Below, in pieces: positions 34,675 to 43,519 of a DNA stretch of 64,000 nucleotides. Source of the DNA: Leptospirillum sp037442005 (GTDB lineage: Bacteria; Nitrospirota; Leptospirillia; Leptospirillales; Leptospirillaceae). The notes beneath the pieces are model-generated. The model was not told where the DNA came from. It worked only from the letters and a program-made list of their open reading frames with translations, and did no database searches. The position numbers were made by a program, and so were the translations under genes. The stretch lies in contig JBBIRA010000003.1 in assembly GCA_037442005.1 (NCBI GenBank), positions 1 through 64,000 on the forward strand, read 5' to 3'. Position 1 is the first letter of the stretch. Every line of letters begins with the position of its first letter.

Positions 34675-35540
34675 TTCCCCATATCCCGGTGAATGACTCT
34701 CATATCATACCCTTTGTCCAGAAGGTCATTGCCTAATGCCTGGGCCAGCGCAACGGAGCGATGGCGCCCTCCCGTACATCCGAGCCCCAATGTCAGAACC
34801 GATCTTCCTTCCGAAACATAATTCGGCAGGAGGTAGCCCAGAAACGATTTCAGGTTGGACAAAAACCCATCTCCGCCTTCAGCAAACACCATGTCGGCAA
34901 CCGGCCCGTCAAGTCCGGTCTTGTCCCTGAACTCGGGAACGTAATACGGATTGGGAAGGAACCGGACATCTAAGACAATGTCACATTCAATCGGAATGCC
35001 GTACTTGAATCCGAAGGACATGATAAACAGCTTGAGCCCCTTGTATTCCTGTCCATGTCCATAAAGCTTGAAAAGAACCGTCTTCAATTCACCGGTCTTG
35101 ACTCCCGTTGTATTAATAAGCCTGTCCGCGCGGGCCTTTAAGGATGCCAGCTTTTCACGCTCATTCTGAATCGCCTCAACCAGTGATTTTCCTGAGCTAC
35201 CGGACAAGGGATGGGGACGTCTTGTTTCAGAAAAGCGGCGGATCAGCTCCGCATCGTCCGCTTCCAGAAACAGGATCTCCGAATCCCTTCCCTGATTTTT
35301 CAGGTCTTCGTAAAAACGGAGAAAGACATCCAGGAAGCCCCGTTCCCGGATGTCGATCCCGATGGCCACATTGGAAATAGCCGGAACACTGTGGGTAATG
35401 AGTTCGGCAAATCTCGACAGAAGGGGAGAAGGAAGATTTTCCACGCAAAAATAGCCAAGGTCCTCAAGAACCTGGATTGCGTGGCTCTTCCCTGCCCCGG
35501 AAAGTCCACTGACAAATAAAAAGTGGGTACGATCCATCAT
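34671..35540 (-). CDS. rapZ: RNase adapter / nucleotide-binding protein RapZ
   Basis: The 289-residue protein has the Walker A loop SGLSGAGKSHA at residues 11-21, the Walker B-like FLEADDAELIRRFSETRRPHPL, and the C-terminal half with SFGFKYGIPIECDIVLDVRFLPNPYY and GLGCTGGRHRSVALAQ, all diagnostic of the YvcJ/RapZ family. In E. coli RapZ guides RNase E to a small RNA controlling amino-sugar synthesis; elsewhere its role is less clear. The rpoN-hpf-rapZ order is a widely conserved cluster. Confidence 0.95.
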   Translation of the reverse strand: MMDRTHFLFVSGLSGAGKSHAIQVLEDLGYFCVENLPSPLLSRFAELITHSVPAISNVAIGIDIRERGFLDVFLRFYEDLKNQGRDSEILFLEADDAELIRRFSETRRPHPLSGSSGKSLVEAIQNEREKLASLKARADRLINTTGVKTGELKTVLFKLYGHGQEYKGLKLFIMSFGFKYGIPIECDIVLDVRFLPNPYYVPEFRDKTGLDGPVADMVFAEGGDGFLSNLKSFLGYLLPNYVSEGRSVLTLGLGCTGGRHRSVALAQALGNDLLDKGYDMRVIHRDMGK

Positions 35541-35558
35541 TGATTCCCCGGGGAAACC

Positions 35559-36077
35559 TCAATACTCCGGACGAATCTGACCAAGGCTGCCATCTTTCCG
35601 GCGGTACAACAGCATCATGGCCTGATCCATGGAGTTGATATAGAGAAAAAAGTCCTTGTCGAGGAGCTCCATCTGCAAAATGGCATCTTCCTGCTCCATC
35701 GGCTTGACCGGGAAGCGTTTGCTTTTCACCAGCGGAGGAAGAATGCGCTGGCCGGAAGTCTCCGCTGGAGGGGGTTGCACACCTGTCGTCCTGTTATGTT
35801 GAATCTTCTGTTTGAACTTGATCAGCTGACGCTGAAGCTTTTCAACGACCAGATCCATCGACCCGTAAAGATCATTGGTCACAGCCTCAGCATGAATGAT
35901 ACGGCCATTGGCATGGAGCGTCACTTCGACCTTTTGCCTGATTTTCTCCACAGACATGACAACTTCCGCATGGCTGTTTTCCGGAGAAACACGATCAAGA
36001 ACAGACAATTTTTCCTGTATCCGTTGCTTGATTCCCTCAGTAAGCTCCATGTGGCGTGCCGTAATCAACATTTGCAT
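35559..36077 (-). CDS. hpf: Ribosome hibernation promoting factor, long form
   Basis: The ATG at 36077 with AAGGGAG upstream gives 172 residues. The N-terminal domain (about residues 1-100) has LITARHMELTEGIKQRIQEK and DLYGSMDLVVEKLQRQL, typical of the HPF/RaiA ribosome-binding domain. The C-terminal domain (about 115-170) with KRFPVKPMEQEDAILQMELL and FFLYIN is the dimerisation domain of long HPF, which pairs 70S ribosomes into inactive 100S particles. It follows rpoN after a 320-base leader with its own promoter and precedes rapZ by 18 bases. Confidence 0.95.
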   Translation of the reverse strand: MQMLITARHMELTEGIKQRIQEKLSVLDRVSPENSHAEVVMSVEKIRQKVEVTLHANGRIIHAEAVTNDLYGSMDLVVEKLQRQLIKFKQKIQHNRTTGVQPPPAETSGQRILPPLVKSKRFPVKPMEQEDAILQMELLDKDFFLYINSMDQAMMLLYRRKDGSLGQIRPEY

Positions 36078-36124
36078 TGAAATTCTCCCTTCACTTTCAG
36101 TTTTTACCGAACAACAAACAAATT

Positions 36125-36141
36125 CCCCGAACATTTCGGGG
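36125..36141 (-). promoter_or_regulatory. Hairpin in the hpf leader
   Basis: A perfect 7-bp stem, CCCCGAA / TTCGGGG, with a 3-base loop sits about 48 bases before the hpf start. No T-run follows, so it is more likely an RNA stability or translation element than a terminator. Confidence 0.45.
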
Positions 36142-36331
36142 ATAGTCTCCCTCAAACATAAAACCGGATCCAAACATCATAAATAATTCAAAAACACTTC
36201 CCTCCCGAAAGAAAAAGACTCAAAGGTCTTGAATATGATTTGACCTGATTCACGCCTCACCCGGGGAAGGTCCATTACAGAAAAAAGACCCGCTCGCACC
36301 CTGCCCTGATAACACAACAATAAATGGTTCT

Positions 36332-36360
36332 AACTTAGTGGGTGGGTGACAAGATGTCAA
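36332..36360 (-). promoter_or_regulatory. Sigma-70-like promoter for hpf
   Basis: On the minus strand a perfect TTGACA (36360-36355) is followed after 17 bases by TAAGTT (36337-36332). It lies in the gap between rpoN and hpf and would give a leader of about 250 bases. The rest of 36078-36397 shows only the hairpin at 36125-36141. Confidence 0.55.
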
Positions 36361-36397
36361 CGAACTTCCCCTGGAAACATTCCCCTCCAATAATCCC

Positions 36398-37888
36398 TTA
36401 CCCGTGAGCCCCCTTTTTTCGCTTGTTCACCGGAGGAATGTCGAGCTCCATTCGGTATTTCGCCACCGTTCTCCTCGCAATGACAATGCCCTCTTTCGCC
36501 AGTGCATCCATAATAGCCTGGTCTGAAAGAGGGTGCTTGGGATTTTCCTGCCGAACCAGTTCCTTCAATCGTTCACGGACACTGACGGAAGAATGGTCAC
36601 CCCCGTTTGAAGAGGCAATCGATCCGGAGAAAAAGAATTTCAGTTCGATAATCCCGAACGGTGTTTCCGCATACTTTTTATTGGTCACCCGGGAAATGGT
36701 CGACTCATGAAGCCCCAGATCCTGCGCAATCGTTTTCAGAACCAGAGGCTTCAAGGCAGCAGGTCCCTGGAAGAAAAAATCCCGTTGATAGCGAAGCACC
36801 GCTTCAGCAACCCTGAGAATGGTCTTTTTTCTCTGATCAATACTTTTAAGAAACCATTGGGCATTTTTCAGTTTATCTTCAAAGTAGGAACGGGACGCAT
36901 CATCCTTTTTCATGTTCTTGAGAAGATCCCGATACACAGGATGAATCCGGACCCTGGGAATCCCTGATTCAATCAGGCTGACCTCAATTTTACCCCCTCC
37001 GGCGTCCCAGAATCGGACATCCGGGGCAATCGCAGCCGGCGTATCCTGATCAAACGGTCTTCCGGGCTTGGTTTCAAGTCTTCGGATAATCCTGACGGCT
37101 TCGTCAAACTCCTCGGAAGTCGCCTGAAGCTTTTTCATGATCGGTTTGAACTGGGAAGCCAGAAAATCATCCATACATTCGTCCAGAATTCTAAAGACCA
37201 ATGTTCCGGCAAGATCGAGCTGGCGGACCTGGATCAGGAGACATTCCTTGAGATTCCTGGCACCGACCCCGGGGGGGTCGCACTCCTGCAGGACCCCCAG
37301 AACCCGATCAAAAGAGATCCCTTCCCGCAGTCCGGGAGGAACTTCCTCCTCCGTTACCTGGAGGTACCCGTCTTCATTCAGGTTTCCGGCCATAAACCGG
37401 GCAAGCTCGAGCTCTTTTGGAGAAAGGTCGGAAAAAGACAGCTGCCAGTTGACATGTTCCTCTAGGGATGTCCCCCCGGCAAGAAACTTCTCGTAGGAGT
37501 AATCGGAAGAGACTTCCTCCCGGTTCCGCTGTTCGTCCCGAAAGCTGTCCGCCGCATCAAGACCTTCCAGCATGGGGTGTTCCCAGGTGGAAAGAGGATC
37601 TGCCGGCTGATCGTCCTCATTGCCGGATGCAGAACTCCCTTCCCAGTCATCGGACTCTCCACGGGACAGTTCCCCCTCACCGGCCGATTCATCCCCATAG
37701 GAATCCCCGTCCGATTCCCCGGAATCCCCCGGCTCCAGCATCTCAAGCAAGGGATTCAGCTGTACCTCTTCCACCATTTCATTCACCAGATCAAGGCGGG
37801 ACAGCATAAGAAGATGGATCGACTGTTGAAGCTGGGGAGTCATGACCATCTTCTGGCCAAGCTTGATTTCAAGCGACTGTCTGATCAT
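36398..37888 (-). CDS. rpoN: RNA polymerase sigma-54 factor
   Basis: The 496-residue protein has the glutamine- and leucine-rich region I (LGQKMVMTPQLQQSIHLLML), an acidic linker (about residues 55-115), the core-binding domain and the C-terminal DNA-binding part with a helix-turn-helix (HESTISRVTNKKY) and the RpoN box IARRTVAKYRM. It directs polymerase to -24/-12 promoters and needs AAA+ activators, none of which is encoded in this window. Its start overlaps the lptB stop by 4 bases, the usual lptB-rpoN arrangement. Confidence 0.97.
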   Translation of the reverse strand: MIRQSLEIKLGQKMVMTPQLQQSIHLLMLSRLDLVNEMVEEVQLNPLLEMLEPGDSGESDGDSYGDESAGEGELSRGESDDWEGSSASGNEDDQPADPLSTWEHPMLEGLDAADSFRDEQRNREEVSSDYSYEKFLAGGTSLEEHVNWQLSFSDLSPKELELARFMAGNLNEDGYLQVTEEEVPPGLREGISFDRVLGVLQECDPPGVGARNLKECLLIQVRQLDLAGTLVFRILDECMDDFLASQFKPIMKKLQATSEEFDEAVRIIRRLETKPGRPFDQDTPAAIAPDVRFWDAGGGKIEVSLIESGIPRVRIHPVYRDLLKNMKKDDASRSYFEDKLKNAQWFLKSIDQRKKTILRVAEAVLRYQRDFFFQGPAALKPLVLKTIAQDLGLHESTISRVTNKKYAETPFGIIELKFFFSGSIASSNGGDHSSVSVRERLKELVRQENPKHPLSDQAIMDALAKEGIVIARRTVAKYRMELDIPPVNKRKKGAHG

Positions 37889-38628
37889 GAGGAATCCCCT
37901 GATGGTTGGTTCAGGGTAAACTTTTCCCCGAGATAAAAGGCTTTGGCTTTAGGACTGTTCGCCACTTGCTGGGGGGTCCCCTCTTCCAGGATCATTCCCT
38001 GATTGATCACATAGGCCCGGTCGGTAATCTCAAGCGTCTCCCGGACATTATGATCCGTAATCAACACCCCGATATCCCGCCGTTTCAGATCGGCAATAAT
38101 TTTCTGTATATCGATCACCGCAATCGGATCAACACCCGCAAAGGGCTCATCAAGCAAAATATACCGGGGTTTGGTGGCCAAGGCTCTGGCCACCTCCACT
38201 CTCCGCCGCTCTCCTCCGGAAAGGGTATAGGCTTTGTTTTTGGTCAGGTGGGCAATATTCAGCTCGGCAAGCAAGGTATCGAGCCGTTGTTGTCTTTCAT
38301 CGCGGGTGAGATCCATATATTCAAGGACTGCCATGATGTTTTCAGAAACGGTCAGTTTGCGGAAGATAGAGCTTTCCTGGGGCAGATAGCTGATCCCTTT
38401 ACGGGCGCGCATATGGACGGGAAGATGAGAGATTTCATCCTCGTCCATCAGGATCTTTCCGCCATCGGGCCGGACAAGTCCCACAATCATGTAGAATGTT
38501 GTCGTTTTTCCCGCCCCGTTGGGGCCCAGAAGCCCTACAACCTCTCCCTGGGAAACGCTCAGGTTGACACCACCGACAACCCACCTTTTCCGATAATTCT
38601 TTTTCAGGTCCGAGACTGTAATCGCCAC
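37885..38628 (-). CDS. lptB: LPS export ABC transporter ATP-binding protein
   Basis: The 247-residue ATPase shows Walker A GLLGPNGAGKTTTFYM, the Q-loop YLPQESSIFRKLTV, the signature TLSGGERRRVEVARAL, Walker B ILLDEPFAGVDP and the switch histidine in LITDHNVRET. The GxDP aromatic pattern and context identify LptB, which powers extraction of lipopolysaccharide from the inner membrane with LptF and LptG. It follows lptA with no gap and overlaps rpoN. Confidence 0.97.
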   Translation of the reverse strand: MAITVSDLKKNYRKRWVVGGVNLSVSQGEVVGLLGPNGAGKTTTFYMIVGLVRPDGGKILMDEDEISHLPVHMRARKGISYLPQESSIFRKLTVSENIMAVLEYMDLTRDERQQRLDTLLAELNIAHLTKNKAYTLSGGERRRVEVARALATKPRYILLDEPFAGVDPIAVIDIQKIIADLKRRDIGVLITDHNVRETLEITDRAYVINQGMILEEGTPQQVANSPKAKAFYLGEKFTLNQPSGDSS

Positions 38629-39462
38629 CTAGGGGCTCTCCTTCCCTGATGCCCCTTGAGGGCCTTCAGACTTCCCCTTTTTATCTTTGTCACTCTTGTC
38701 TTTGCCGTTGCCATTGTCTTTTTCACCCTGACCGTTCAGAAGCATCAGACCATGGCCCTGGACAAGACTTTTGTTGATCCGGGTAAAAAAGGTAATTCGC
38801 TCACCGGAAATCCTGTCACCATGTTCGATCACAACCGGAAGTTCCGTCAGGACAAAAAGGTGGCTTGCAGCAATATAGACAGCCTTTCCCGCAAAAGCCT
38901 TTCTCCGGTCCTTTACGATAACGACATGACCTCTTGCCACCATCGTCTGGACCTTCTGGCTTCCCGAAGACCCTTGCATATTATCCATGAGCGTCCCTCC
39001 TTTTCCAGGAGGAACAAAAAACACATCCAGGGAATCGGCGGTCAGCGTCAGGTGCCCTTTGACAAGGTGAACATGGCCCGAAAAATGAATCTTGTTTTCA
39101 ATATTTTCGGCCAGCATGTGATCCGAATTGATCACCGTTTCAACGGGAGTCGTTTTGGGGTGAACGGGACCGGAGGAAGCCGGCTCAGCAGAAAAGACCC
39201 GATCCGGAGCAGCCAGTCCGGACAATAAGAAAAAGGATGAAACTCCAACGCCCAGACAGGCCAGTACAGGCCGGATTTCCCTCAAGCGAAACCGCAATGG
39301 CTTTTTCAGCGTTTTACCCCGCAAAGACAGCCCGCACATTCCGGTCAAGCTGAAAAAACTGCTTTTTAGGTGTCGAATGAAGTCCCCTGCCATGGATGAC
39401 CATTGAACGGCCCAACAGAAAAACCGTTCCTTTTGTATGAATGGAATCGGTTTTGTCATCAT
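38629..39462 (-). CDS. lptA: LptA-like periplasmic LPS transport protein
   Basis: The open frame has 277 codons, but the first part overlaps lptC; a start at the ATG at 39339 (236 residues, 26-base overlap) is more likely. A hydrophobic segment (VLACLGVGVSSFFLLSG) serves as signal peptide. The OstA-type beta-jellyroll follows with INSDHMLAENIENKIHFSG, GHLTLTADSLDVFF and MVARGHVVIVKDRRKAFAG. A Lys/Asp/Gly-rich low-complexity tail ends the protein and is unusual for LptA. The family role is bridging LPS across the periplasm. The exact start is uncertain. Confidence 0.85.
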   Translation of the reverse strand: MMTKPIPFIQKERFFCWAVQWSSMAGDFIRHLKSSFFSLTGMCGLSLRGKTLKKPLRFRLREIRPVLACLGVGVSSFFLLSGLAAPDRVFSAEPASSGPVHPKTTPVETVINSDHMLAENIENKIHFSGHVHLVKGHLTLTADSLDVFFVPPGKGGTLMDNMQGSSGSQKVQTMVARGHVVIVKDRRKAFAGKAVYIAASHLFVLTELPVVIEHGDRISGERITFFTRINKSLVQGHGLMLLNGQGEKDNGNGKDKSDKDKKGKSEGPQGASGKESP

Positions 39463-39904
39463 AGTTCAGCCGATCGGATACAATTACCAGTCCATTAGAA
39501 AAGCGAGCAGATACCGGAATCGTTTTTTTCTCAACATAAAAATGATGGGAGATCTGGTCAATGACCCCATCATCCCCCGATATATCCAATACAAGTCCGG
39601 GTTTAACAAGAATATGGGCAGAAAGGTTCCATAACCGTGTCGTTGCCTCCCCTTGTCCAAGAGAAGCCTTTTTCGCACGTATAAACCATTTCGTCTGACC
39701 CGCTTCAGAACGAGTGTATAAAAACCCCGAGATTGTCACCTGAGCCTGGGGAGAAGGGTGTTGATCCACGGGAACGGATCCCTTCGAAACAACATGCCGA
39801 TGCGCAATGTATCCAAGCCCGCCAAGCGTCAGGATAATGGGAACAGCCGCAAGAAGCAGGACAAGCGGCTTATGTTGTAAAAAGCGTCTCCATCCCGGCG
39901 ACAA
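39314..39904 (-). CDS. lptC: LPS export protein LptC
   Basis: The 196-residue protein has one N-terminal membrane helix (about residues 13-33) and a beta-jellyroll domain with TISGFLYTRSEAGQTKWFIR, ATTRLWNLSAHILV, VLDISGDDGVIDQ and DSIHTKGTVFLLGRSMVIHG, the YrbK/LptC pattern. It anchors the periplasmic LPS bridge to the LptBFG transporter. The gene precedes lptA and lptB in the usual order. It lies 71 bases downstream of mdh, with a hairpin between. Confidence 0.88.
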   Translation of the reverse strand: MSPGWRRFLQHKPLVLLLAAVPIILTLGGLGYIAHRHVVSKGSVPVDQHPSPQAQVTISGFLYTRSEAGQTKWFIRAKKASLGQGEATTRLWNLSAHILVKPGLVLDISGDDGVIDQISHHFYVEKKTIPVSARFSNGLVIVSDRLNYDDKTDSIHTKGTVFLLGRSMVIHGRGLHSTPKKQFFQLDRNVRAVFAG

Positions 39905-39918
39905 TCTAGTCGCGCCCC

Positions 39919-39946
39919 CCGGGGAATCGCCAGGGATTTTCCCCGG
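39919..39946 (-). other. Stable hairpin between mdh and lptC
   Basis: The 8-bp stem CCGGGGAA / TTCCCCGG encloses a 12-base loop on the minus-strand transcript, directly after mdh. There is no T-run, so termination would be at best partial; it may protect the mdh mRNA 3' end. Confidence 0.45.
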
Positions 39947-39975
39947 AGAAGCGAGGCCCCCTCATGCAGTTGGGG

Positions 39976-40959
39976 TCAAAGCTTGTCAGGGAAATGGCGA
40001 TGAAGGGAAGCGACACCCTCACGAATCGCCTCAACCGATGCGTCAAAGGCTGTCTTCTCCGATTCGGAAAGAGGCAGGACGATCACCTCTTCAAGACCGG
40101 AACTTCCGATCCGGATCGGAACGCCCGAAAACGCGCCCTGAACCCCATACTCTCCCTCGAGATAGACCGAACAGGGCACAACCCGGTGACGATCGTGGAG
40201 AATCGATTCAATCATCAGATAAATGGCTGCAGCCGGGGCAAAATATGCCGAGGAGTCCTTCATCAGACGGACAATTTCCCCACCCCCATCGCGGGTGCGG
40301 GCCACCAGTCCATCAAGAACCTTGGGATCAAGCACTTTCGGAAGAGGAACACCGGAAATCGTCGAGAAGTTCAAAAGGGGAACCATGAGGTCGCCATGGC
40401 CACCCATCACGAGCGTCTGAATATTCGAGACCGAAGTGTGGCTGACCTCGCTGACAAAATAGGCAAACCGGGAAGAATCCAGAGCCCCCCCCATGCCAAT
40501 GACCCTTTCCCGCTTGAATCCGGTCACCTTCCAGAGAGTATAGGCCATCAGGTCCATCGGATTCGTCACCATGATGACAATGGCTTCAGGCGCGTGTTTT
40601 TTGATCTTCTCGGCTATCTCGATCATGATCTCGCCATTTTTATGAAGGAGATCATCACGGGTCATACCAGGCTTCCGGGAGAACCCGGCGGTCACGACAA
40701 CAACCGAAGATCCTTCAATCTGTTCGTAGTTTCCCGCCCCCGTGATACGGGTATCAAACCCCAGAAGAGGTCCGGATTCAAGAATATCGAGCGCTTTTCC
40801 CTGAGCAATCCCTTCTCTGACATCGATGATGACAACATCGGCAAGGCCGTTTTCAACAATCTTCTGGGCCGTGGTGGCGCCCACATTCCCAGCCCCGATG
40901 ATCGAGACTGTCCTTCTTTTTTTCGGGCCCAAACGCCCCTCCTTTCCGTTCGATGACAA
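39976..40959 (-). CDS. mdh: Malate dehydrogenase (LDH-like type)
   Basis: The 327-residue NAD-dependent dehydrogenase has VSIIGAGNVGATTAQ at the start of the Rossmann fold, TAGFSRKPGMTRDDLL with the arginine that favours malate over lactate, VTNPMDLMAY and the active-site histidine in MGGHGDLM. This is the type related to lactate dehydrogenase, found in many bacteria outside the gammaproteobacteria. It interconverts malate and oxaloacetate, in acetyl-CoA-based carbon fixation or the TCA cycle. A good promoter lies about 120 bases upstream. Confidence 0.96.
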   Translation of the reverse strand: MSSNGKEGRLGPKKRRTVSIIGAGNVGATTAQKIVENGLADVVIIDVREGIAQGKALDILESGPLLGFDTRITGAGNYEQIEGSSVVVVTAGFSRKPGMTRDDLLHKNGEIMIEIAEKIKKHAPEAIVIMVTNPMDLMAYTLWKVTGFKRERVIGMGGALDSSRFAYFVSEVSHTSVSNIQTLVMGGHGDLMVPLLNFSTISGVPLPKVLDPKVLDGLVARTRDGGGEIVRLMKDSSAYFAPAAAIYLMIESILHDRHRVVPCSVYLEGEYGVQGAFSGVPIRIGSSGLEEVIVLPLSESEKTAFDASVEAIREGVASLHRHFPDKL

Positions 40960-41078
40960 TCGCTAGATCTGATACAGGCAAAAAGGCATGGCCTTTTGAA
41001 GAGGCATGACCTGACAAATGACAATAGGCAACGATTATCTGAAGCGGCAAACCGGCCAAAGCATCACTGATTCCAGAA

Positions 41079-41107
41079 ATACTAGCCGAATACCCCAAAG
41101 AAGACAA
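41079..41107 (-). promoter_or_regulatory. Sigma-70-like promoter for mdh
   Basis: On the minus strand TTGTCT (41107-41102) is followed after 17 bases by TAGTAT (41084-41079). The predicted leader to the mdh start at 40959 is about 110 bases. Confidence 0.6.
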
Positions 41108-41261
41108 GACAAAACCCCCTTTATACAGGAAAGACAAATCCAGTATTCTCCCGGACGTCTGAGGTAAAGCCCTAAAACAAACGCTTTAAAAAAGAATATG
41201 AAAGATCATGTTGCAAAGCCGGACGGCCGAGAATGGAAGTTACCCGGGAAGGGAGGATGCG

Positions 41262-41318
41262 TGACAACCTTTGATTTTAGGAAAAAAATTGTATACTTTT
41301 GGTTGCCAGTGGTTGTCA
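41262..41318 (+). promoter_or_regulatory. Promoter region of the sensor kinase operon with flanking inverted repeat
   Basis: A -10 like TATACT (41292-41297) with TTGATT 15 bases upstream (41271-41276) is bracketed by the inverted repeat TGACAACC (41262-41269) and GGTTGTCA (41311-41318). The repeat could be an operator. If this promoter is used, the longer open frame beginning at 41271 cannot be the real start of the kinase. Confidence 0.45.
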
Positions 41319-41432
41319 GGCAGGTCAGACCATGAACGTGTCCATGGCAACTCCGGGGTCGGCCCCTTTGACAACCGGGCGATGCGTCAGGAACAGGTCA
41401 TTTTCCAACAGGCTAAGGATAGACAACCGTTC

Positions 41433-43073
41433 ATGACAATTTCCGAAACATCGATCACAGCTGAATTGGTTGCCTCCGAGATGGGGCTTGATGAACAGAC
41501 CATCCGTGAGCGGTTGCAGTTCTTTGGATTTCAGGCTGATGACGCGCTACTTCTTAAAGATCTGCGAGAATACCTGAAAAACGATTCCGGACCCTTCGTC
41601 GACACCCTGCACGAGGCGATCGGCCATCATCCCGAGACACAAAAAATCCTTGAAACATCCCGTTCCCTGGAATGGCTCAAAAAACTTCACTCACGCTATT
41701 TCGATGAAATTCTCGAAGGAACCTATAACAGAGACTATGCCATTGATCGCCTCTCCGTCGGGATCACCCATCAGCGGATCGGACTTCGACCGCAATGGTA
41801 CATGGGCTCATTTTCACTCTACCTCTCCTGGGTTCTTCCCAGGATCCTCTCCCGGGCCGATACCACGAAAGAAGTCGCGGGAAGAACACTCCAGGCCCTT
41901 TTACGCGTTGTCATTTTTGATATTTCCCTGGCGGTCGATGCCTATTTTCATGCCGATCACGAGAAGCTCCGCTTGTTTTCGAAAGTCTTTGAAAGCAACA
42001 TTGAAGCGGTCCTGATCACCGACCCGCAAGGTCTCATCCTGCATGCCAACCCGATGTTCCAGAAGATCCTTCCTGATGTTTCCGGCCATCCGGCAGGGCA
42101 AAACATCAAAGCCTTCATCGATCAGCCTCCTCCAGGGGAAAATGTTGAGCCGGAACCGTTCGACTCCATTATGGATCTTGCCATCCGCTCGGGATCCTGG
42201 CAGGGGGAAATCCAGATGAAGCGGTCAACAGGTCCTTTTCCCGCCTGGATGAGCCTGAGCCCTGTTGGTGATTCTTCCGGAAAAACAACCCATATGGTCA
42301 TTGAGTTCCATGACCGCTCTGAAGCCAAAGCGGTTGAAGAAGCCCTGAAAAAGGGGCAGGAAGAGCTCCTGCGTTCAAACCGGGAGCTTGAGCAGTTTGC
42401 CTATGTCGCCTCACACGACCTGCAGGAACCGCTCCGGATGGTGACAAGCTATACCCAGCTATTGGCCAGAAGATACAAGGACAAGCTGTCGGCGGAAGCG
42501 GATGAGTTCATCGGGTTTGCCGTCGATGGGGCCATCCGGATGCAGTCACTGATCAATGCCCTATTGTCCTATTCCCGGGTGGAAACCCATGGAAAGCAGT
42601 TCACCCGGGTCAATCTGAACGAAGCGGTCACCCAGGCGCTTTCAAACCTGAAACTGGCTCTCGAGGAGAGCAAGGCAACCGTAGACGTTCCTACCCTCCC
42701 GACAATTATGGGCGATCCGATCCAGATCATGCAGCTTTTCCAGAACCTCATCGGAAATGCCATCAAATTCCATTCAAAGGCATCCCCCGAAATCCGGATC
42801 GGGGTCAAAAAAAGCAAAACCGAATGGGAATTGACCATTTGCGACAACGGGATTGGAATCGATCCCAGGCATTACGAGCGGATCTTTATTATTTTCCAGC
42901 GGCTTCACAGCAAGGAAGAGTACCCCGGAACCGGAATCGGCTTGTCCCTGTGCAAAAAAATCGTTGAACGCCATGGCGGAAGAATCTGGGTCTCCTCTCC
43001 CGATAAAAGGGGAACATGCTTTCATATGACATTTGCGAGATCAGACAAAAAAAAGGAGATCCATGAACATTGA
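41433..43073 (+). CDS. Protoglobin-PAS histidine kinase (heme-based gas sensor)
   Basis: From the ATG at 41433 the protein has 546 residues; the frame is open from 41271, but a likely promoter overlaps that stretch, and an ATG at 41382 is another option. Residues about 10-170 form a protoglobin domain with YAIDRLSVGITHQRIGLRPQ then WYMGSF, where the histidine encoded at 41769 is the predicted proximal heme ligand. A PAS domain follows (about 180-295), then HisKA with phospho-acceptor His328 in YVASHDLQEPLRM and a HATPase domain with ICDNGIGIDP and GTGIGLSLCKKIVERHGG. No membrane helix is seen. Such globin-coupled kinases usually sense oxygen or NO. Confidence 0.88.
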   Translation: MTISETSITAELVASEMGLDEQTIRERLQFFGFQADDALLLKDLREYLKNDSGPFVDTLHEAIGHHPETQKILETSRSLEWLKKLHSRYFDEILEGTYNRDYAIDRLSVGITHQRIGLRPQWYMGSFSLYLSWVLPRILSRADTTKEVAGRTLQALLRVVIFDISLAVDAYFHADHEKLRLFSKVFESNIEAVLITDPQGLILHANPMFQKILPDVSGHPAGQNIKAFIDQPPPGENVEPEPFDSIMDLAIRSGSWQGEIQMKRSTGPFPAWMSLSPVGDSSGKTTHMVIEFHDRSEAKAVEEALKKGQEELLRSNRELEQFAYVASHDLQEPLRMVTSYTQLLARRYKDKLSAEADEFIGFAVDGAIRMQSLINALLSYSRVETHGKQFTRVNLNEAVTQALSNLKLALEESKATVDVPTLPTIMGDPIQIMQLFQNLIGNAIKFHSKASPEIRIGVKKSKTEWELTICDNGIGIDPRHYERIFIIFQRLHSKEEYPGTGIGLSLCKKIVERHGGRIWVSSPDKRGTCFHMTFARSDKKKEIHEH

Positions 43074-43518
43074 AGAAATCGGACGCCCAGCCGAGTTCTT
43101 ACTGGTCGAAGACAATCCGGGCGATATACGGCTGACACAGGAAGCGCTTCGCGAAAGCAAGGTCCGGAACAACCTGAACATTGTCAATGATGGCGATGCG
43201 GCCATGGCCTTCCTCAGACGACAGGGAGTTCACAGCAAGGCCCCCCGGCCTGACATCATCCTTCTCGATCTGAACCTGCCCCGGAAAGATGGCCGGGAGG
43301 TGCTTTCCGAAATCAAATCCGACCCGGATCTGAAACGGATTCCCGTGGTGATCATCACGTCATCGGAAGCCGAGCAGGACATCCTCAAAACCTACGATCT
43401 CCATGTCAATTGCTATGTCACCAAGCCCGTTGACCTTGAACAGTTCATCAAAGTCGTCCAGAGCATTGAAACATTCTGGCTGACCATTGTTCGACTGCCT
43501 TCCGAGGACCTTCTCTAG
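43063..43518 (+). CDS. Rcp1-like single-domain response regulator
   Basis: The ATG at 43063 with AAGGAG directly upstream gives 151 residues and overlaps the kinase stop by 11 bases. It is a stand-alone receiver domain: LLVEDNPGDIRLTQEAL, the phospho-acceptor Asp in IILLDLNLPRKDG, the Thr/Ser in VVIITSSEAEQD and the Lys in YVTKPVDL. This type is the usual partner of phytochrome-like and globin-type kinases. It probably carries phosphate from the upstream kinase. A TAG stop lies two bases before the next start. Confidence 0.93.
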   Translation: MNIEEIGRPAEFLLVEDNPGDIRLTQEALRESKVRNNLNIVNDGDAAMAFLRRQGVHSKAPRPDIILLDLNLPRKDGREVLSEIKSDPDLKRIPVVIITSSEAEQDILKTYDLHVNCYVTKPVDLEQFIKVVQSIETFWLTIVRLPSEDLL

Positions 43519-43519
43519 A

